A program made the translations under genes and the position numbers. 64,000 bases of DNA from NCBI GenBank assembly GCA_020809705.1, contig CP085825.1:6696001-6760000 (forward strand). The letters are read 5' to 3'. The stretch comes from Calonectria ilicicola (taxonomy: Eukaryota; Ascomycota; Sordariomycetes; Hypocreales; Nectriaceae). Below, in pieces: positions 47,265 to 58,404 of this stretch; the stretch's first letter is position 1; every line of letters begins with the position of its first letter. The notes under the pieces were generated by a model. The model was not told the DNA's origin. It made no database searches and saw nothing but the letters and a program-made list of their open reading frames with translations.

Positions 47265-49092
47265 ATGTCCAATGACTCTGAAAAAGCCACAGACGTTGAG
47301 ACTCCCTTGGAGCTCACGTCAAATCTTGGGGAAACCATTACTTGGAGTATATCGGAGGAAAAGGCTGCAAGGCTCAAGTTCGTGCCACAGAAACACGATT
47401 TACCCTCTAATCACTAACCAGGATGGTTGAAGGGTTGATCTCACATTGATGCCATTAGTTATATTAGGTTTTTTTGCTTTGCAGATCGATCGAGCTAATA
47501 TCGCGACCGCATTGACATCGACCATTATCGAGGACCTTCAAATCACCACTAACGATATCAATGTTGGTAACCAACTATTATCGCTGGGAATTCTTCTGTT
47601 CGAGATTCCTTGTAACATCATGCTGATGCGAGTGCGTTCAAAACATTTCATCTTGAATATTGAAATCCTATTCACAACTCCTAGATTGGCCCTCAACTTT
47701 GGATATCTTGCCAAATTGTCGCTTGGGGTCTCGTTGCAACATTTCAGGCTTTTATTAACAATTATGGCTCCTATCTGGCGACTCGAATACTTCTTGGTTG
47801 TATGGAGGCTGGCTTCATACCGGGTAAGTTGCCGTTACAAGCTGATGAGAACAGAGCTTCCATGTCAAGTTAACCTCGAATATAGGTTGCCTTTATGTCG
47901 TTGGTTCTTGGTATAAGAAAGACGAAATGCGCGTTAGAATAATGATGTTCTACCTCGGGCAGAATTTTGCTACTGCGACCTCGTCACTACTTGGGGCAGG
48001 ACTCTTGACACTTGATGGAGTCAAGGGCTGGGCTGGCTGGCGATGGCTTTTTCTTGGTTTGTAGCCAAACAATCCATCACATCCTTAAATCGGTTTCTCT
48101 AATGTGAGATTGAATTTCTTTTTTAGTTGATGGGCTCATCACGATCTTTATTGGCCTTCTATTCATTGCGCTTATTCCTCCAGCCGTGGGTAATGGTGCC
48201 CCGCTTATTAGTTTCGGTCATTGGAGCTATTTCACAGCCAGAGAGAGTCAGATACTTAAAGCCCGTGTCATCATTGATGACCCTTCTAAGGCATCTGAGG
48301 AAGAAGCGCGAATCGGGCTGCCGGATATTCTGGAATTTATGAGAAAGCCGAAGAAGTGGCTTCACATCCTGATTAGCTTGACTTCAGTCTGTGCGGTCCA
48401 CAGTCTCACTACTTACAGTCCTCGAATGCTTAAATCTTCCGGATTTGGGACCATAAGGTCCAATGCTCTCTACTCAGTTGCTGCCTACGGAGCTATGATA
48501 TTTAATTTTACTCTGACCTACCTCGCGTACGTATGATATCAACAGCTTTCATATGTGCCACTCCTGACACAACATTAGGGACCGTTCTGGTCACACAGGT
48601 CCATTCACGCTATTTTCTGTCAGCTGGAATGTTGTAGCATATGCGTGCTTAACAAATTTATCAGACTATAATCCATGGTCTCAATACGCAGCCCTAGTCT
48701 TAGCTGGTATACCGTATTCTGCTGTTCAGTAAGTCCAGATCTGTGCATAAGCCGGCAAGATATGTAATTGATTAAAACCAGCGTGTTAAATGTGGGATGG
48801 ATGGCAAGCAATTACGAAAGTGTGCAGGATCGAAGTGTCTCTTCTGCGTAAGTCTTTTGACACATCCCACTCGTTGCTGATAGCCAACAACAATGCATTA
48901 ACTTCTTGAAAAAGATTCATTATCATGGCATCAAATCTGGGGGGAATCCCTTCTGGTCAAATATTTCGGCAAGACGACGCTCCATTTTATAATCGTGGTA
49001 TGACTGTGTTGAGTGCTTTGGCTGGATTATGCTGGATTGCGGTTCTAACTCTTGGAATGTGGTATTATTATAACCGAAAAAACAAGCACTGA
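47265..49092 (+). CDS. MFS anion:cation symporter (Dal5/allantoate-permease type)
   Basis: Exons 47265-47377, 47433-47631, 47685-47823, 47886-48056, 48127-48526, 48579-48728, 48782-48847 and 48915-49092 give 471 aa with closed phases. Landmarks: IDRANIATAL at the end of TM1, GSWYKKDEMRVRI, WRWLFL, and the C-terminal half with NLGGIPSGQIFR and a Tyr-rich tail. These are typical of ACS-family uptake carriers for carboxylates, vitamins or allantoate. It probably imports a small acid substrate at the plasma membrane, which fits the neighbouring hydrolase and oxidoreductase (inference). Confidence 0.9.
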
Positions 49093-49315
49093 ATATTGTT
49101 GTCTGTAATAAAGATAATAATAAAAAGTAATATATCCCCATGGCACAGATGGTAACAAATACCCACCACCAACTATCCATTGCTATAACGATGATCCAAG
49201 GTAAATTGTCATTTTTATATTGTGCCAAGTAAAAGGTGGTTTGTATTTTAAATTTGTTCGATCATTCTTGTGATGACTATGTTCCGTCATATGAGTCTGT
49301 TGCCCTTAAGTACAC

Positions 49316-51989
49316 TTAGAAGCTCAACTCTTTTTTTACCACTCGGTTTTCATTTCCAATTATACAAATAGACTTTTCCAAATTAAAAGAGTCAGGCAGA
49401 TCCTCGAGAGCCTGTCTTCGTTCGGCATCAAGGAAGTCTGCAGCCCCATCAATATCTTCAAACCAATATTGCTCCAAAGCTGCCATTGTGTTCCAATCAG
49501 CGGTTTCAAATGGTGTCTCCTCAAAGAATAGACTAGCATCTTTGGGAGTGACACTCTTGTTCATCGCATATCGCAGCAGCTTTGTGCCCCCCGAGGATTT
49601 TAGGACCGCATCCGCCCTTATTTTCCTGTCTGCCTCGAGTCGATCCTCTGCGTGAGCCGAATCACTCTTGGCCAGGAAGAATGCAACCATTATGGAGTTT
49701 TCTCCCCGTTTTTCCAACGTGATCGGGTCAAGAATAGCATCGATTTCAGATACGGCCAATATTCCGACGGTGTTGTCTTCTTGAACAAAGACGTGACTAC
49801 CCGCACTCGCCTTGTAGTCTGGGGACCGGAATGAGCCCCACAGTCCTTTCAAAGTTGACCATCCCAAAATTGTAGCACAATCCCAAGATGTGGAAGTAGT
49901 TGCTGCTGTACTTAAAGGCTTGACATTTGGGCGAGGCGCTGCCACAATTTGCGTATAGTTTCGCAAAATAGGGACTTGTGCTGCAATATTTTGTGTCATT
50001 TTGGCGTGTACACCAGTGTACTCATTTATGAATTGACTGTCAGTCCAGCCAGGGAGCCGCGTGGCTAGCATTGCCATCTTCACCGTCTTCACTCTTGTAA
50101 AGTAAGAGTTCGACACGGGAGGAATGACGGGAACAAGCAAGTGGCTGTCATACTTCCCACCAAAGTGAATTACGTGGGTTCCATTGTTCACGGTTTCAGG
50201 GTGTCGAGCAACAGGAATTCCTTGGGGGTAAGTGCCATAATCGTGACCTGAGACAAACAGTTGCAATCGCTCTCCTGTTCGTAGTCGACAAGATGTTGGC
50301 TGGATCTCAATGTCCACTGGAACAATCTCACCCGGCACCAGAAGCTGATCTTTACGATGTAAATGAACTGGCTGATAAAACGTGGACTGTTCATCATCAA
50401 GTTCTCTCCGTGAGACGCGCAGCCAGCCAAATCCAATGGGGCCGTTATCAACGACCGTCAGCCAAGGGAAATACACTGGGTTACCGAAGCGATCAATTTT
50501 GCGCAGTGTGATGAAAAGGTCCATGTTGTCACTATCTCGCGCTTCTACCCAAAGCCGAAGCTTCGTGTGACCGGCAAATTCCAAGGATGATTGTGTAATC
50601 GGCAGTTCAAAAGCAAGTTCTCCATTTTGAGCATCATAAGTAAAGTTATGAGCTTGGGTTTGAGGGACAGTGCTGAGACCTTTGGATGGAGTGGGATACA
50701 GCTTGGCGTATTCCGTCGATTCAATCGGAAACTGATTTGCCGAGCGCCATTCACCTCGGTAATATTGTTCCCTCATGGTGTATCTTACCTTGGGCCAGAA
50801 TTGTACTTCAGTGTTTGTATTGCCGAGCAAGTATGTGTCGAGGAAGGCTTTCTGGCGACTAAGTGATTCCTCGGTAACAGACCACTCCCATCTTATCAAT
50901 TAGCTCCTGGTGCTTTTTTTTTCATGGGCTAGAGTCACTTACTTCTGGTACTGGTGTATTTCTAGATACTTTTCTTTCGATGAAATCTTTTTCCAGGCGT
51001 TCAGTGTACCGCGCGTGTGAATAGCATGATCACCCCAGCCGCAAATGATATATGCTGGGCATTGAATGTTCTTGAGGGCGGGGATTTTGCTCTTCCAGTA
51101 GTCATCATAATAGGGATGTTCCAATCGGCCGTAATTGGAATCTTCAACTTTATTGCGGCTCCAGTTCCAGAAAACAGGATATCTACTATGCATTAGAAAA
51201 TGTTCAAACCAGTGTTCTTGGGCACAAACTCAGCTTACAATTCATTGAACTGCTTTTCACGAATACCTCCTTTGAAAGCCATTTCACGGTACAAATCCGT
51301 CATCCCATCAATAGGGATAATAGCCTAGCCAATTGATATTAGTATATAATTTTCAGTACTGCTAACTCAGCAGGCACGTTAGAACCTACTGCGAGAGAAG
51401 GCGGGTTCTCCGCTGCCACAAGCCACTGCACCATGGCGTATCCGCTGGCACCATATAGTGCGACTTTGCCATTACTCCAGGATTGTTTAGAAATCCATTC
51501 GACTATGTCATAGCCTGAAATTGAATTAGCGCTGTGAGAAGAGAGTTTTTGGGAAATGGTGTATGAATCTATACCATCCAATCCAACATCTCTTGTGTAA
51601 TAACCCTTTTCACCATCTGACTGAAAAGACCCTCGTGCATCAACTGATGCAACAACATAGCCTTGGTGACACCACCATCCAGGATCAGCGGCTTCAAAGA
51701 GGTAATAATTCGTGATCCTGGAAGTATCCAAACCGGCACCTGGTGGGAAAACGCAGATATCAATAGCCCCGTCCTTGCTATAAACACTATAGTTGAGTAT
51801 CACAGGCAATGCCTGATCCTTTCTAGACTCGGGGCGATATATGTTGCCTCTAAGGATCGTGCCATCTCTAGCAGGGATTTCAACGTCCAGGTCTTGGATA
51901 AGACCATCCTCAATGACGGTTCTGCGTTTGGGATCAGGAATACCCATCATCTTGGGGTCCCATCCTTGAGCATAGTCAGCAGACTGCAT
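49316..51989 (-). CDS. CocE/NonD-type hydrolase fused to EthD-type domains
   Basis: Exons 51989-51390, 51324-51239, 51185-50943 and 50891-49316 give 834 aa. Residues ~30-567 are an X-Pro dipeptidyl-peptidase/CocE serine hydrolase: nucleophile motif YGASGYAMVQW, the Asp in CGWGDH, the His in EIHQYQK, then the PepX_C jelly roll ending at HFGGKYDSHLLVPVIP, where normal family members stop. Here ~265 residues follow with two dimeric-barrel, EthD-like units (~578-690: LATRLPGWTDSQFINEYTGVHAK; ~710-830). Start: ATG 51989; an ATG at 52083 could begin a short extra exon but does not join in phase without an odd 33-nt gap. Divergent from the FAD enzyme gene. Confidence 0.88.
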
Positions 51990-52279
51990 GATTGCCTTTT
52001 TTTTTCGTCCACCTACCTGGAATAAAGTTTGCAAGACGCTTAGTCTCATTCAAAGCTTCGATTGTCAGATTAAGATCGGCCATGATTTCGAAGATATGTT
52101 TTGATAATAGTAAAAAAATCCATATAATTTGAAGAGATTAGATTTTTGGTCTTATAATCACAAATGTTTCAACGGTCTAAAATATTTATATCTATAACTA
52201 CGATGAAATCCCCGCATGTAGTCTTAATAGACCGAGGTTTCCATCTCCGAGGCTGCTATAGCTACCCACAGTGCCCGAT

Positions 52280-52314
52280 TTGCGGGGCCGCCCTCAGGCT
52301 GGCTTCCCCCGCAA
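52280..52314. promoter_or_regulatory. Inverted GCGGGG pair (CreA-like) in a divergent promoter
   Basis: TTGCGGGG (52280-52287) and its exact complement CCCCGCAA (52307-52314) are 19 nt apart, between the hydrolase and FAD-oxidase genes. GCGGGG fits the carbon-repressor CreA consensus SYGGRG, and paired sites favour real binding. The whole gap 51990-52461 holds no gene. Confidence 0.5.
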
Positions 52315-52461
52315 TTCCGAACCATGCAACAATCGGAACGCAACAACAGCAGCCTCAGCGGTGAAAGACGATGAACAGTATTATATAAAGCCAAATAATA
52401 GAATGCCTTGTAGTAGCATCTCAGACTTTAGGAAATAACAAACTATTACAAATTCTTCAAG

Positions 52462-54099
52462 ATGACTTACGACTACACCAAGATCGGACACCTTACCTCT
52501 GCGCCACCCAACTTCGATGTCATTGTCGTTGGTTCGGGGCATAATGGTCTCCTCACAGCGGCCTACCTTGCTAAAGCTGGCAAAAAGGTACTAGTCCTGG
52601 AACGCCAGTCATACCCGGGCGGCGGTGTTGCGTCATTGCCCATGACCGAACCGGGCTATACTAGCGAACGTCACAGTGCCATCCACCAAATGATTTTAGC
52701 CAATCCTCTCATCAAGAATGATGAATTGGAACTCCAATCAAAATTTGGGCTTGAGTATCTTCCGCTGGAACCGGCATATGCAATCATCTTTGAGGATGGA
52801 GTCCTCCCTCTCTATCAAAATAGGGAGCGCACTGCAGCTGCTATTACTGCTATCTCGGATGCGGGAGAAGGCGAGGCATACATTCGCTTTGCAAAATTGG
52901 CCGCTGAGATTGTAAAGATTATGATGCCAGGAATGTTTGTTCCTCCATCCGAGTCCCCGCCAGATCTATCCGATTTCCCAGAGGTTGCGGAAGCTCTTGA
53001 GTGGGCATCCAAGGGGAGCTCTCTCGACGTGGTCGAGAAATACTTTACCAATCCAACAGTTAAAGTTGCTATTCTTAGATTTGTCACGGAGATCCAGCTG
53101 GCCCACCCAAAGAGCCCCGGGACCGGTCTTATGGCATACCTCGGCATTGGCTTGATGGATGCCTATGGATTGGCTGTGCCTAAGGGCGGTGGCACGGCAT
53201 TCACCTCGGCTGTGATCCGATGCCTCGAGTCCTATGGTGGTGAAATCCGCCTCAATACTGAGGTCATCAAAATTGTCACCGAGAATGGTCGAGCCGTGGG
53301 TGTGCGCACAAGATCCGGCGAAATTCGAGCTCGAGAGTGTGTGGTAGCCCAGATTCACCCACATATTCTGGGAAGACTTATCGACGGATTGAGCCCAGAG
53401 ATTACTGAACCAGCATCTCGGACCAAGATTGCAGATTACTCTCTGTTTGTGGTCCACGCCGCATTGGAGAAGCCCCTCAACTTCAGAGCAGGTGGACCAG
53501 CCAACAAAGCCGTGATGAATACCATCTGCCCCGGCGATATTTCTGAGCTCTTGAAAAGTTACGATACCATGGCCAAGGGTGAGATTCCAGACGGTATGAT
53601 GATTGGTGGATCATCCATCAACATTGCGGATCCTACGCGAGCGCCCCCTGGCAAAGCCGTGCTTCATATTGTCGTCATGGTGAAGGCGAACCACGCTGAA
53701 GTTGGTTTCCATGGATGGGATACTATCAAGGACGACGTGGTCCAGAAACTCTGGCGTTACATGTCTAAATTCCTTGTGGACTTTACTCCTGATCAAGTCC
53801 GAAGCTATCACGCTGTCACTCCCAAGGACCACCAGGACGACACGCCGAGTTTCCAGGGCGGTGATATCTGCGGTCTCTCGATGTCTGCGGACCAGATGGG
53901 TGCGGCTCGCCCCACCCCCGCATTGGCCCAATATCGCGTCCCCGGTGTCAAGGGCTTGTACCTTGCGGGGCCGTTTATGCATCCCGGCGGCGGGGTTTGG
54001 GGTGGTGGCCGTCCCGTTGCGATGCGTGTGCTGGAGGATATGGGAATTAGTTTTAAGTCGGTTGTCAAGGGTGCAGAGGCTTCCCAGTCTCACCTTTAA
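52462..54099 (+). CDS. Phytoene-dehydrogenase-like FAD oxidoreductase
   Basis: A single-exon 545-aa flavoprotein. The N-terminal dinucleotide fold reads VIVVGSGHNGLLTAAYLAKAG, and the C-terminal FAD-binding segment reads GLYLAGPFMHPGGGVWGGG. This matches the phytoene dehydrogenase/PYROXD2-like group, which includes desaturases and oxidases of diverse substrates, not only carotenoids. There is no carotene synthase nearby, so a carotenoid role is unlikely. Divergent from the CocE-EthD gene, suggesting joint expression. Confidence 0.9.
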   Translation: MTYDYTKIGHLTSAPPNFDVIVVGSGHNGLLTAAYLAKAGKKVLVLERQSYPGGGVASLPMTEPGYTSERHSAIHQMILANPLIKNDELELQSKFGLEYLPLEPAYAIIFEDGVLPLYQNRERTAAAITAISDAGEGEAYIRFAKLAAEIVKIMMPGMFVPPSESPPDLSDFPEVAEALEWASKGSSLDVVEKYFTNPTVKVAILRFVTEIQLAHPKSPGTGLMAYLGIGLMDAYGLAVPKGGGTAFTSAVIRCLESYGGEIRLNTEVIKIVTENGRAVGVRTRSGEIRARECVVAQIHPHILGRLIDGLSPEITEPASRTKIADYSLFVVHAALEKPLNFRAGGPANKAVMNTICPGDISELLKSYDTMAKGEIPDGMMIGGSSINIADPTRAPPGKAVLHIVVMVKANHAEVGFHGWDTIKDDVVQKLWRYMSKFLVDFTPDQVRSYHAVTPKDHQDDTPSFQGGDICGLSMSADQMGAARPTPALAQYRVPGVKGLYLAGPFMHPGGGVWGGGRPVAMRVLEDMGISFKSVVKGAEASQSHL

Positions 54100-54537
54100 T
54101 GCATTGGGCCTTCATGTAGCATAGCATCGGTTTGTTGCAAGAGCCTAAGACAAATTAGACTAGAAGTGCGGAGCAGGCGGGTAGCCAAGATTGTATCCAA
54201 CTTTGCATGTGGTCTTTAGAAGGGCACAATGATTCGCATCAATCTCTTGCATCACGCATAAGATTTCACTAAATTTTAACGCGACCATTCAGACATGATT
54301 TGAATCTGTTTCTTGTGCCTTTGAGAGAACGTTTGTCTGTCCCCAATCTAGCCAACGTTCCTCTCCCCTATCGCGTTCAAGAACACGTTCTTTGACCATA
54401 ATAATTGTAATTATTAGTTTCTTTTGAACTTCTGAAGTCGTATAGGCTTTCCTCTACGCTCTTCATCCCTTACGAGACTTTCTACCAGTTTATCAAGTAG
54501 CAGATTTTCTCATGGCATTTAGTAAATAATAGTCCCC

Positions 54538-54555
54538 AGGGTTAGGGTTAGGGTT
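54538..54555 (+). promoter_or_regulatory. Telobox-like AGGGTT repeat
   Basis: Three direct copies of AGGGTT (AGGGTTAGGGTTAGGGTT), about 270 bp before the Zn2Cys6/AT-hook gene. It is either a short interstitial telomere-type tract or a telobox promoter element. The rest of 54100-54827 has no gene. Confidence 0.7.
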
Positions 54556-54827
54556 GACAGCGTAACATGTATGTTTATATCCTCTTTTTGCTCGTCTCAT
54601 TTGCTCCATCCATAAAATGACGTCTGGTATTTGGATTAATGAAACTAATATATTTGGACATTTAGATCTCGTACAAATGTTGCTAATGTGCCCACTCTGA
54701 ACGGTTGTGGCCCGACTACCGAACCAAGATTCAACTAATTTTGCCCCCGCTTGCAGTGCCGGAAAAACGCCATTGCTCGTTCACAACCTCAGCGGAACAG
54801 CGATGCGTGACGCGCTGGTGTCGAATA

Positions 54828-56234
54828 ATGGCTATGGAACTGCCCAACAAGCGCTCCAAGAAGCCCCATCGGAAGACGCGGAACGGCTGCTTCAATTGTA
54901 AGCGGCGCAAGGTCAAGGTTTGTTCCCCTCGCGTCGGCTGTTTCGTCGCCAACTAACCGTGGCCCATCGCATCTCAGTGCGATGAGTGTCGGCCGTCTTG
55001 CGCCAGCTGCATCAGTTTTGGTCTGCCGTGTAGTTATGCGGGCGACGAGCCCAATGGTGCTGCTGCTGCCTCCCGCCCTTCCGCAGCATCGACTGCTCAG
55101 CCGCTGACTCTGCCACGTCGTGGGCGCGGTCGGCCCCGTAAGGCTTGGGTCGTTGAGCAAAGCCCCCAACCCACAACGCAGCCCCCAGTGCCGCCCGCTG
55201 CACTGCCTACAGCAGCACATTCAGCGTCGCCCGCAGCCAGCGTGCAGCCTACCACGGCTGGTGGAACGGACTTAGATCTCAACCTCACGCAGGCCGAATT
55301 GCTCCATCAGTTCATCGTCGACACAGGCCCCAGCCTCGCCAACCCCGATGACCCCAGCGATCGCATCGTGCAGTTCTGGACGCGGAACGCGCCACGCATC
55401 GGACTGTCGCATCCCGCTGTGCTACAGCTTTGTCTGTCGCTCGCCGCCTTCCACCTGCACCATCTTGCGGTGAAGCGCGGCGATTCCGAATCCAATTATC
55501 GGGCTTCTGCTGAGCACCACTTTTCTGTTAGCTTGGCCAAAGCAAATCAAGCCCTGTCCACCATCAATCCGTCGACATGTGGCGCTGTCTACGTGTCCAC
55601 CATGCTCGTGTGCTTTTGCGCCTTCGCCGCCGGCCCTGCGGGTTCTGAAGATTTGCTTGTGTGCAATGTTGGTGATACAGCTCCGAATCGATGGCTTCCG
55701 CTTGCTCGAGGGGCGCGCCTTTTGCGGCAGCTCTTTGATCCCAAGGACTTGTTTGCTGGGTTAGTCTCGCCGCTTGGTCCAAACGGCGATGAGCCGGAAG
55801 ATCCTCGTCCTATGTGCGAGATTGAAGGGTTCACGCGCGTCGATTGGATCGACCCCATTGATACGCTCCGTAGTTTGGTCACCTCTAACCAGGCCCCGGG
55901 TCATGAGGCCTGCTTGAGCTCCTTTAACAGCCTCGCCATTGTGTATGAAGCCACCTTTGGCGATGATGATGGGCGCGTCAAATGCCCCGGCCACTTCAAA
56001 ATGGTCCTGGTTTGGTTATATATCATGGATGACGACTTTGTAGCACGTGTACAAAAATTGGATCCCATTGCATTGCTTCTTCTAGGCTACTACGCTCCAC
56101 TCTTGAAGACCTTAAAACGCTGCTGGTTCCTAGACGGCTGGCCTGAACATATTCTTTCCACACTACAATCCTTGGTCGAAGAACATCATAAAACATATTT
56201 ACAGTGGCCTATAGAAACAATAAAATTAATATAG
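54828..56234 (+). CDS. Zn2Cys6 transcription factor with AT-hook
   Basis: Exons 54828-54917 and 54978-56234 give 448 aa. The zinc cluster GCFNCKRRKVK|CDECRPSCASC is split by the intron after the third-Cys approach. A classical AT-hook (RRGRGRPRKAW) follows, then a Pro/Ala/Thr-rich linker and a C-terminal regulatory domain of the sterol-uptake-control type (LHQFIVDTGPSL...FHLHHLAVKRG). This gene is markedly GC-richer than its neighbours. It is the second regulator of the block and the likelier pathway-specific one (inference). Confidence 0.88.
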
Positions 56235-56648
56235 TAATGGGGATTGCTGGTCAAAAACTTATATTAAAAGACGTGGAGATCATTTCACACCAAAAAATCA
56301 CTCTATAGGAGACATTCTGATCATCTCAGTCACGCTAAAAGGACTGCTTCTGACATAAGCGTTCTCCCATATGCTGAGAGACTTCGGATTATCGCGCAGC
56401 TAAAATTGGTTCCTCACGTCTCACACTTAAAAATATGCTTAATTCAAGGACAGCTATTTTGGTAAATCGGGGGCTCGACCGAGAGGGAGCTTCGAAGCCA
56501 CAACAGTGGGAAATATAACCAAGGTTAGTCATGATTTTCCCGACCAAAAAACAATCAATTTAATAACCAATTGTTAAAAGGTTGAAATAAATTTCTTTAT
56601 AATCCGCGCCCTCATTTGTAGTACATTTGCATGAGAAAAATTGGGAGT
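56235..56648. other. Intergenic between convergent genes
   Basis: No coding frame. 3' flanks of the factor gene and the zinc-finger-like gene. Confidence 0.5.
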
Positions 56649-57830
56649 TTATTCATCTACCTGCCTAGGAAACTCTTCCGCAAAAATATCCAATCCTAAA
56701 TATATTTCTGGATCCTCCTCAATGTAGTGAGGTAAATACGGATCCTCGTCATCGATCAAAAGATCTAAATATTTCGGCACTTCATCGGCGTGCGTCATAG
56801 CGACGGCTGGCAGTATGGAATTTGAGTCGTGGCTCTGAGAGCTCGAAGAAAAGGCTATCGAATCTGGCCCAGAAGTCGATTCGTTACAGACTGTCTCATT
56901 TATTACATCAGGCCGACATTCAAGCCCTTCAACGGTCAAGTCTCCTGAAAACGGGTCCATAAATTGTATAGGTAGGGGTTTGAGGCTGGATCTGAGATCC
57001 AGGACCGCCAATTGTGTTGAGGTATGGTCTGAGTGTTCACTTGTGTCGTCATAGATCTGTATCTCGATACTGGGTATATTTGAAAGTGAGCAACACCTTT
57101 CATTAGGTAAATCAACACTGGCCTTTCTCTTTTTATCAGTTGACAGAGTGGTCGAGATTTGGGGATCCGGTATGACTGAAGGTGAACAAGTATTAACTAA
57201 GTCGGATTGATTGTCTATAGGACCAGCGTTAGCAAATTCTAAAAGCCAAACATCGAAATTGGCACAGCTTTATCAACCTACTTGGGTCAGGAGCCTCGCT
57301 CCCAGGGTTAAAAATCTTCCAAATTGACTTGTAATGCTCATAGACCACACTGTTGGTTTGGCTTCTTTTGGAGCCAGAATTCCATTTTCGCCACTCTTCT
57401 TCTTGTTTGATAGTCATCCAAGTATGACTGGAAGCTTCTTCCTCGTTTGACCATTCCTTAGGTTGGCATTCATGAGCTTTCTTCCGTATGTCGATGTCTT
57501 TCTTCGTCGCAGTCGCAAAATTTGTCTTACAATCGATGCACCAAAACTTGCGAGAATGATACCTCATGAGATGCTCGCTGCCAAAAAGATTTCATTAGTA
57601 TACTAAATATTTGATATTGATTGAACGCGTCAAGAAAGAAAAAGTGCATCCTACTTCACTCGGCCATTTCCTCTCATCAATTGATCGGGCTTACAGCGCC
57701 GCAATACTGTGGCATAGCGCTCTGGATTCCCAGCACGGATGGGACAAGGGAACAATGTGGTGATGCTCCCTTCTTGAGTACTGCCTATCTCCCCACCACT
57801 GCAGCCTTCTAAAGAGACGTTCTTTGACAT
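56649..57830 (-). CDS. C2H2-type zinc-finger-like protein
   Basis: Exons 57830-57655, 57577-57282 and 57214-56649 give 345 aa with closed phases. The N-terminal block FPCPIRAGNPERY...GRVNEHLMRYH and then FWCIDCKTNFATATK...HEC follow the degenerate finger pattern of a large Pezizomycotina family that usually reads CPF-K-DP-RY ... RVKEHL-RRH. The middle has the family's W-(K/R)-IW-ILFPG-like motif (YKSIWKIFNPG). The C-terminus is acidic and Ser-rich. A further upstream exon may exist: a minus-strand frame 58105-57809 is open but could not be joined. Role unknown, probably nuclear. Confidence 0.65.
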
Positions 57831-58404
57831 GGATACGTGGCTTTGCAGTCAACTTTCGGAATGAAGATGCATTCGAGTCGCCGGTTAATATTGTGCAGTC
57901 TTCGCGCGCAACGGTCCGAATAATACCTAAGAGAATCAACCTCAGCCCGGGCTTCGAGTCGCCCAAATAGTGTTGAATCGTTATCAGGGTCCTCAGATAG
58001 GAAACGCTGTATCTGATAAGTCATGGAGTGGAACATTTTTTTCTTGATGTCTGTTTTGCGATCTGGACACCAATTTACCACTCTATGGGACTTCATGTCA
58101 GCCAACCCATCTCAAATTCTGATTTATGGCGATTTCTCATAATTTGGCGATACCATTCGCGCCATTTTTAACAGCACGAGACACTGAAATGCCAGTTGTG
58201 GGAACTTACCTCTACAGATGAGGCAGTATGGACAGAAGACATGGATTAAATCTAGGGCAGAAATTTCCATACCTTTGCCAGTCTCCATAAGACGGCAGGT
58301 AAGGACATATGATTACCAAGACAATGTTTTTAGCATGGTGATGCATGCGTGAGGAGGCTGTGTTCATGTTGGGCTTTTGACGCGTTGAAGAACATATCGA
58401 AAAC

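Noticed and set aside
53611..54093. Minus-strand ORFs inside the FAD oxidoreductase
   Set aside because: Antisense shadows of a GC-rich coding exon.
55188..55300. Start of the AT-hook factor at 55188
   Set aside because: The zinc cluster and AT-hook are coded upstream in the same frame, with an intron at 54918-54977.
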